From assembly GCF_964275005.1 (NCBI RefSeq), contig NC_092706.1, positions 8,515,144 through 8,579,143 of the forward strand: a stretch of 64,000 bases of DNA. Reading direction: 5' to 3'. The notes under the pieces are model-generated. The model saw nothing but the letters and a program-made list of their open reading frames with translations, was not told the origin of the DNA and searched no databases. Position numbers and translations under genes: made by a program. This document shows, piece after piece, positions 60,861 through 64,000 of this stretch (its first letter is position 1; every line of letters begins with the position of its first letter). This DNA is from Diadema setosum. Its lineage: Eukaryota > Echinodermata > Echinoidea > Diadematoida > Diadematidae.

Positions 60861-61639
60861 ATGTGGAATATAGTGGCGCTACTGTGGCAATACAAACGCC
60901 TTCAGAGTGTATGAGCACGTGTTTAAAAAATTCACACCAGCGTTGATCTAAAAATAGTATGGGTGTGTGAACCAATATCAGCGGTGAGGCGGGCTAGGCG
61001 AGAGAGAGACCGAGAGAAAATACATACGAGGGAGGTACCCTCCCCAAATGTTATTTGTCTTTGTTCATTTTTCACTGCAGTCATTTTCTTCCACCAGTCT
61101 TATAAACTAGAACGTCCATGCCACTATTCTTTGTCCCAGAATAGGTTTGGCATGCTTTATGCATGAGCGAATAATTTCCACACGCCGTAAAAAATTTGTC
61201 AATCGTTAGTTGATTTTAGCACAAACGAACTGCCATTGCACACCGCTAACTACGTAATGCAAACAAACACCAACAAACACTCAAACAAATCCTCATAATG
61301 CAAATAAACCAACTCAACACTTTTTTCTTTGATATTCATTGATTTCATTCAAATCATTCATAAATCGACTCATTCTGGGTGTAACATGAAAAAAAAAGTT
61401 ACAAATGGCAATTCGAAATAGAAACAAATCCATTTGTCAATTTATACCACAAATAATCTCACTTCAACATAGATAACTCGATTATAGACCAACCCTACTA
61501 ACAATTTCTTCACGAGAAAGTTTTGACATGTAGGGCCCTACCAAACCTATATTCTTTGAATACATTGGTTTGGATCATTTAACACCTTCTTACTTACAAG
61601 GGCATATACATAAAATACACACAAATACATTACACGAAT

Positions 61640-61892
61640 CTAGAATGAAATCAGTCATAAAAAACCCGACCACCCCCTCCCCTCCCCATCCGAAACAAAT
61701 CTAGGGCCTACATCTATCCTAAATATTAAATCCTACCAACATCTGTCATACCTTTTATAACTATCCTTCTTCAAATCCAATCCCTAACCCACCAACCCCT
61801 GATTAAACAAAACCTAAATCATCCCACACACACACACACACCCACATTCACCAACCCAAATACATACACACACACACACTCACACACACACG
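61640..61892. repeat. G-poor, CA-rich tract
   Basis: Very few G bases on the plus strand. CCCCTCC, ACCCACCAACC and CACACA words dominate. Asymmetric composition with no coding frame. Confidence 0.7.
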
Positions 61893-62095
61893 AAGGTTCC
61901 GTTATTCCGAAGTTTCGTTTTTTCCGAGGCTTCATTTATCCGAAACACACAATTCCCTATACGTAGAGGTTCGTTGATCCAAAAATGAAATTCGGAATAA
62001 AGAACCTCCGGAATAATGAGCCTTCGGACGAATGAGCCTTCGGACGAATGAGCCTTCAGAGTAACAAACTTTTGCAATAACGAAATGTAACCCCC
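61890..62095 (-). mobile_element. CCTTCGGAATAACGAA-type repeat inside the 2.37-kb element
   Basis: The words GAAGGTTCCGTTATTCCGAA, CCGAAACACACAATTCCCTA and GAGCCTTCGGACGAAT match the repeat at 34,725-35,040 in inverted orientation. It is a nested passenger or insertion. Confidence 0.6.
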
Positions 62096-62577
62096 TTCCC
62101 ACATACCGACGCACACCCGAACCGATACCACATTCCTTCCTGATGAAACGATTTCCCAATGTTGATAAATAAGACATAATGGACCGTATGCAGAAAAGCA
62201 GCATCTGCCCGCACGCAAGCTCCACTCCGAATTCATAGTTATACAAATCTGCCAAACAAACTCATCAAATTCAAAGCTGCTGATAAAATCAATATCAACG
62301 TTTATGCCAGCAACAGCTTACTAGGTATCCCTCCCCACGCGCAGCTAAAAAACACATACGCAAAAAACTGACATAATAAACACATTCTTCCATCACACAC
62401 ACACACACAAACGGACACTACATTATCATGTGCACGCGCACATACACACTTCCTTGAAACCTCACCATGACTTTTTACATGGCATGTTTGCATGGATGTA
62501 GCCATGTAAGTTATGTGTTAGTATTTCAATGATTTTGTCCAGAACGATATTACCCAGCAACATGTGCTTCGAGGGCG

Positions 62578-62687
62578 GGCGACAATCCGTGTAGGGGGCG
62601 ACAATCCGTGCCGCCAACGCCCGTCACGGATTGTCGCCCCGAGCAGGAGGCGACAATCCGTGTAGGGGCGACAATCCGTGTCGCAAC
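62578..62687 (-). repeat. right terminal inverted repeat of the 2.37-kb element
   Basis: Reverse complement of the left end over 94 bp with one mismatch. Five motif copies. Confidence 0.9.
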
Positions 62688-62695
62688 TTACATGT

Positions 62696-63575
62696 CTTCT
62701 TTGCCAGACTCTTGATGATTATTAGTATATTGGCAGAAACCGAGAAAGCGGGATCTGTGCTTGCCTTTGGTTTACCAAACCGAGCCACGAGGTGCAGCCC
62801 CCCCCCCCCCATCTTCTCTTCTATTTCTCAGTCAACCTTCGTCTCACCCTCTACATTTCTATCTGTCTGTATCTAACTCGCTCCCTCTTCCTGTCCGTGT
62901 GTCCATGTTTATGTCCATCTGTCTCTTACACAAACATTATATACATGCCATAACTATACACACATATAACATGTATAAACAAAATCACACGCACACACAC
63001 ACACACGCTCTTCGCCATCTTTTCTCCCCCCCCCCCAAGATATTTTCCTCTTGACCTGGGCTGACAACTTAGAGATTGCGAGAAAAAAAAAATCAGGCAC
63101 CGTTGTTTCAACCCTAAATCTAGCCGCAACAAGTGCAATTCCCCCCCCCCCCCCCATCTCCCTCCCCATTCTCCCGTGATGAAGTCAGTCAGCCTATTTT
63201 CGGCCTAATAGCAGTCAATATTATTCAGCGCAATTCTTTTAGCGCAACTCCAGCCGCACGAAATCAATGCCGAAGCCAACCAAAGAACAGAGCGCTGGGG
63301 GCAATACCTCAACCTCCTTTTTTTTTGTTCTTTTTTCCCATTTCATTTTCTCTTTCTCCCCCCCCCCCTCCCCTCTCATGAGAATAACATGTGAGATTCT
63401 TTCTAAGCCGGGTGTGGGTCGATCAATTATGTAAACGCCGATACCATCAGGGGTGTCTTGTGACATACAACGCCACACTGCCCGAAGACTAATGGGCAAA
63501 TATGTTGCATAATCATTGTGACACTGTCATTTACATTTCACTTTGAGAGAGATGGGTTCCATTCCACCCTGCTGA

Positions 63576-63607
<32 letters not shown>

Positions 63608-64000
63608 TTCCTTCGCGTTTCTTTGCCCCAGAAATGTAATCTACAATCAGAAGTTATCCTAACATGACACGACATTGACTCACGAGAAGTTTGTTTAGAC
63701 CCGTCGGAGAATCAAGCCATGGAGGTATGAGACAAGAACACAAGGTACTCAGTAGTTTTTTTTTTTGTTTTTTTTTTCTGGCAGGAACTTAAAACACAAA
63801 ACACAACAAAACAAAACAAAACACAAAACCAAAAAAAAAACAAAAAAACAACAACAACAACAACAACCCTGAAATAGTCGGGATGACTTGATATGCCTAA
63901 ACTCAGATCCGGCCAAGTCGTCTCACCTAGCATCAGACAGACTGAATTGCGGCAAATAAATTGATCCAGATTTTGACAAACCTCTCTACAAGGTTTATAC
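62696..64000. other. gene-free end of window
   Basis: Only low-complexity DNA is evident: C-runs near 62,798, 63,027, 63,139 and 63,358, a CA run near 62,985-63,006, T-runs near 63,577 and 63,757, and an A/C-rich tract at 63,790-63,868. No coding exon is supported. Confidence 0.6.

Larger units (their letters stand above)
60317..62687. mobile_element. 2.37-kb TIR element built from CACGGATTGTCGCC motifs
   Basis: Both ends read GTTGCGACACGGATTGTCGC inward. Outermost 94 bp of the two ends differ at one base, and 110 bp at three. Flanks are ATACATGT (60,309-60,316) and TTACATGT (62,688-62,695), a near-identical 8-bp duplication. CACGGATTGTCGCC or its complement occurs nine times at the left and five at the right. 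A second copy of the outer end lies at 60,503-60,525. Inward, the left side is GT-rich (60,600-60,850) and the right side CA-rich (61,800-61,890). No transposase frame. 8-bp duplications occur in hAT and P-type families; assignment is inference. Confidence 0.88.

Overview
The window looks like AT-rich nuclear DNA of an animal. Genes are sparse and split by GT-AG introns. There is one intact rhodopsin-type GPCR reading frame, many short inverted-repeat elements, tRNA-derived SINE heads, a CR1/L2-type LINE tail, microsatellites and many poly-G/poly-C runs. This fits a marine invertebrate, perhaps a deuterostome such as an echinoderm, but nothing here fixes the species. I see no bacterial operon, rRNA, CRISPR array or intact functional tRNA.

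Layout. 1-10,390: gene-free and repeat-dense (several inverted-repeat elements, a 12-copy minisatellite at 4.5-5.5 kb, a MITE at 7.2 kb). About 10,391-31,250: the most striking region. Four copies of a CCCCACGGAA...GCAGTAACT motif at the left edge reappear in the same inward order and inverted at the right edge. Further in, both sides carry an array of a TTGGTCTAAT-type repeat, again inverted, with an anchor sequence just outside each array. Between them lies a five-exon gene (12,340-22,015) encoding a FLYWCH zinc finger and a Mutator-like (MULE) transposase. All four introns join in phase, but two single-base frameshifts break the frame. I read this as one very large (about 21 kb) Mutator-like element or its relic, later invaded by other repeats, among them a LINE with another element inside it in intron 4.

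31,450-33,004: a SINE followed by a minus-strand single-exon GPCR of 377 residues that lacks most class A signature residues (2.50 Asp, DRY Arg, NPxxY Asn and Tyr). 34-38 kb: MITE relatives. 38,516-38,765: a minus-strand exon for a small secreted protein with a signal peptide, flanked by good splice sites. 39-60 kb: no convincing gene; mostly microsatellites, MITEs, a 3-unit tandem repeat with CRE-like sites (55.5-56.0 kb) and a 200-bp inverted-repeat element carrying telomere-like repeats (53.05-53.25 kb).

60,317-62,687: a clean 2.37-kb terminal-inverted-repeat element. Its ends match at 93 of 94 bases, it is flanked by near-identical 8-bp duplications, and its ends are built from 14 copies of CACGGATTGTCGCC in both orientations. 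It has no transposase and looks recently moved.

All calls are from reading the sequence; no database search was possible.
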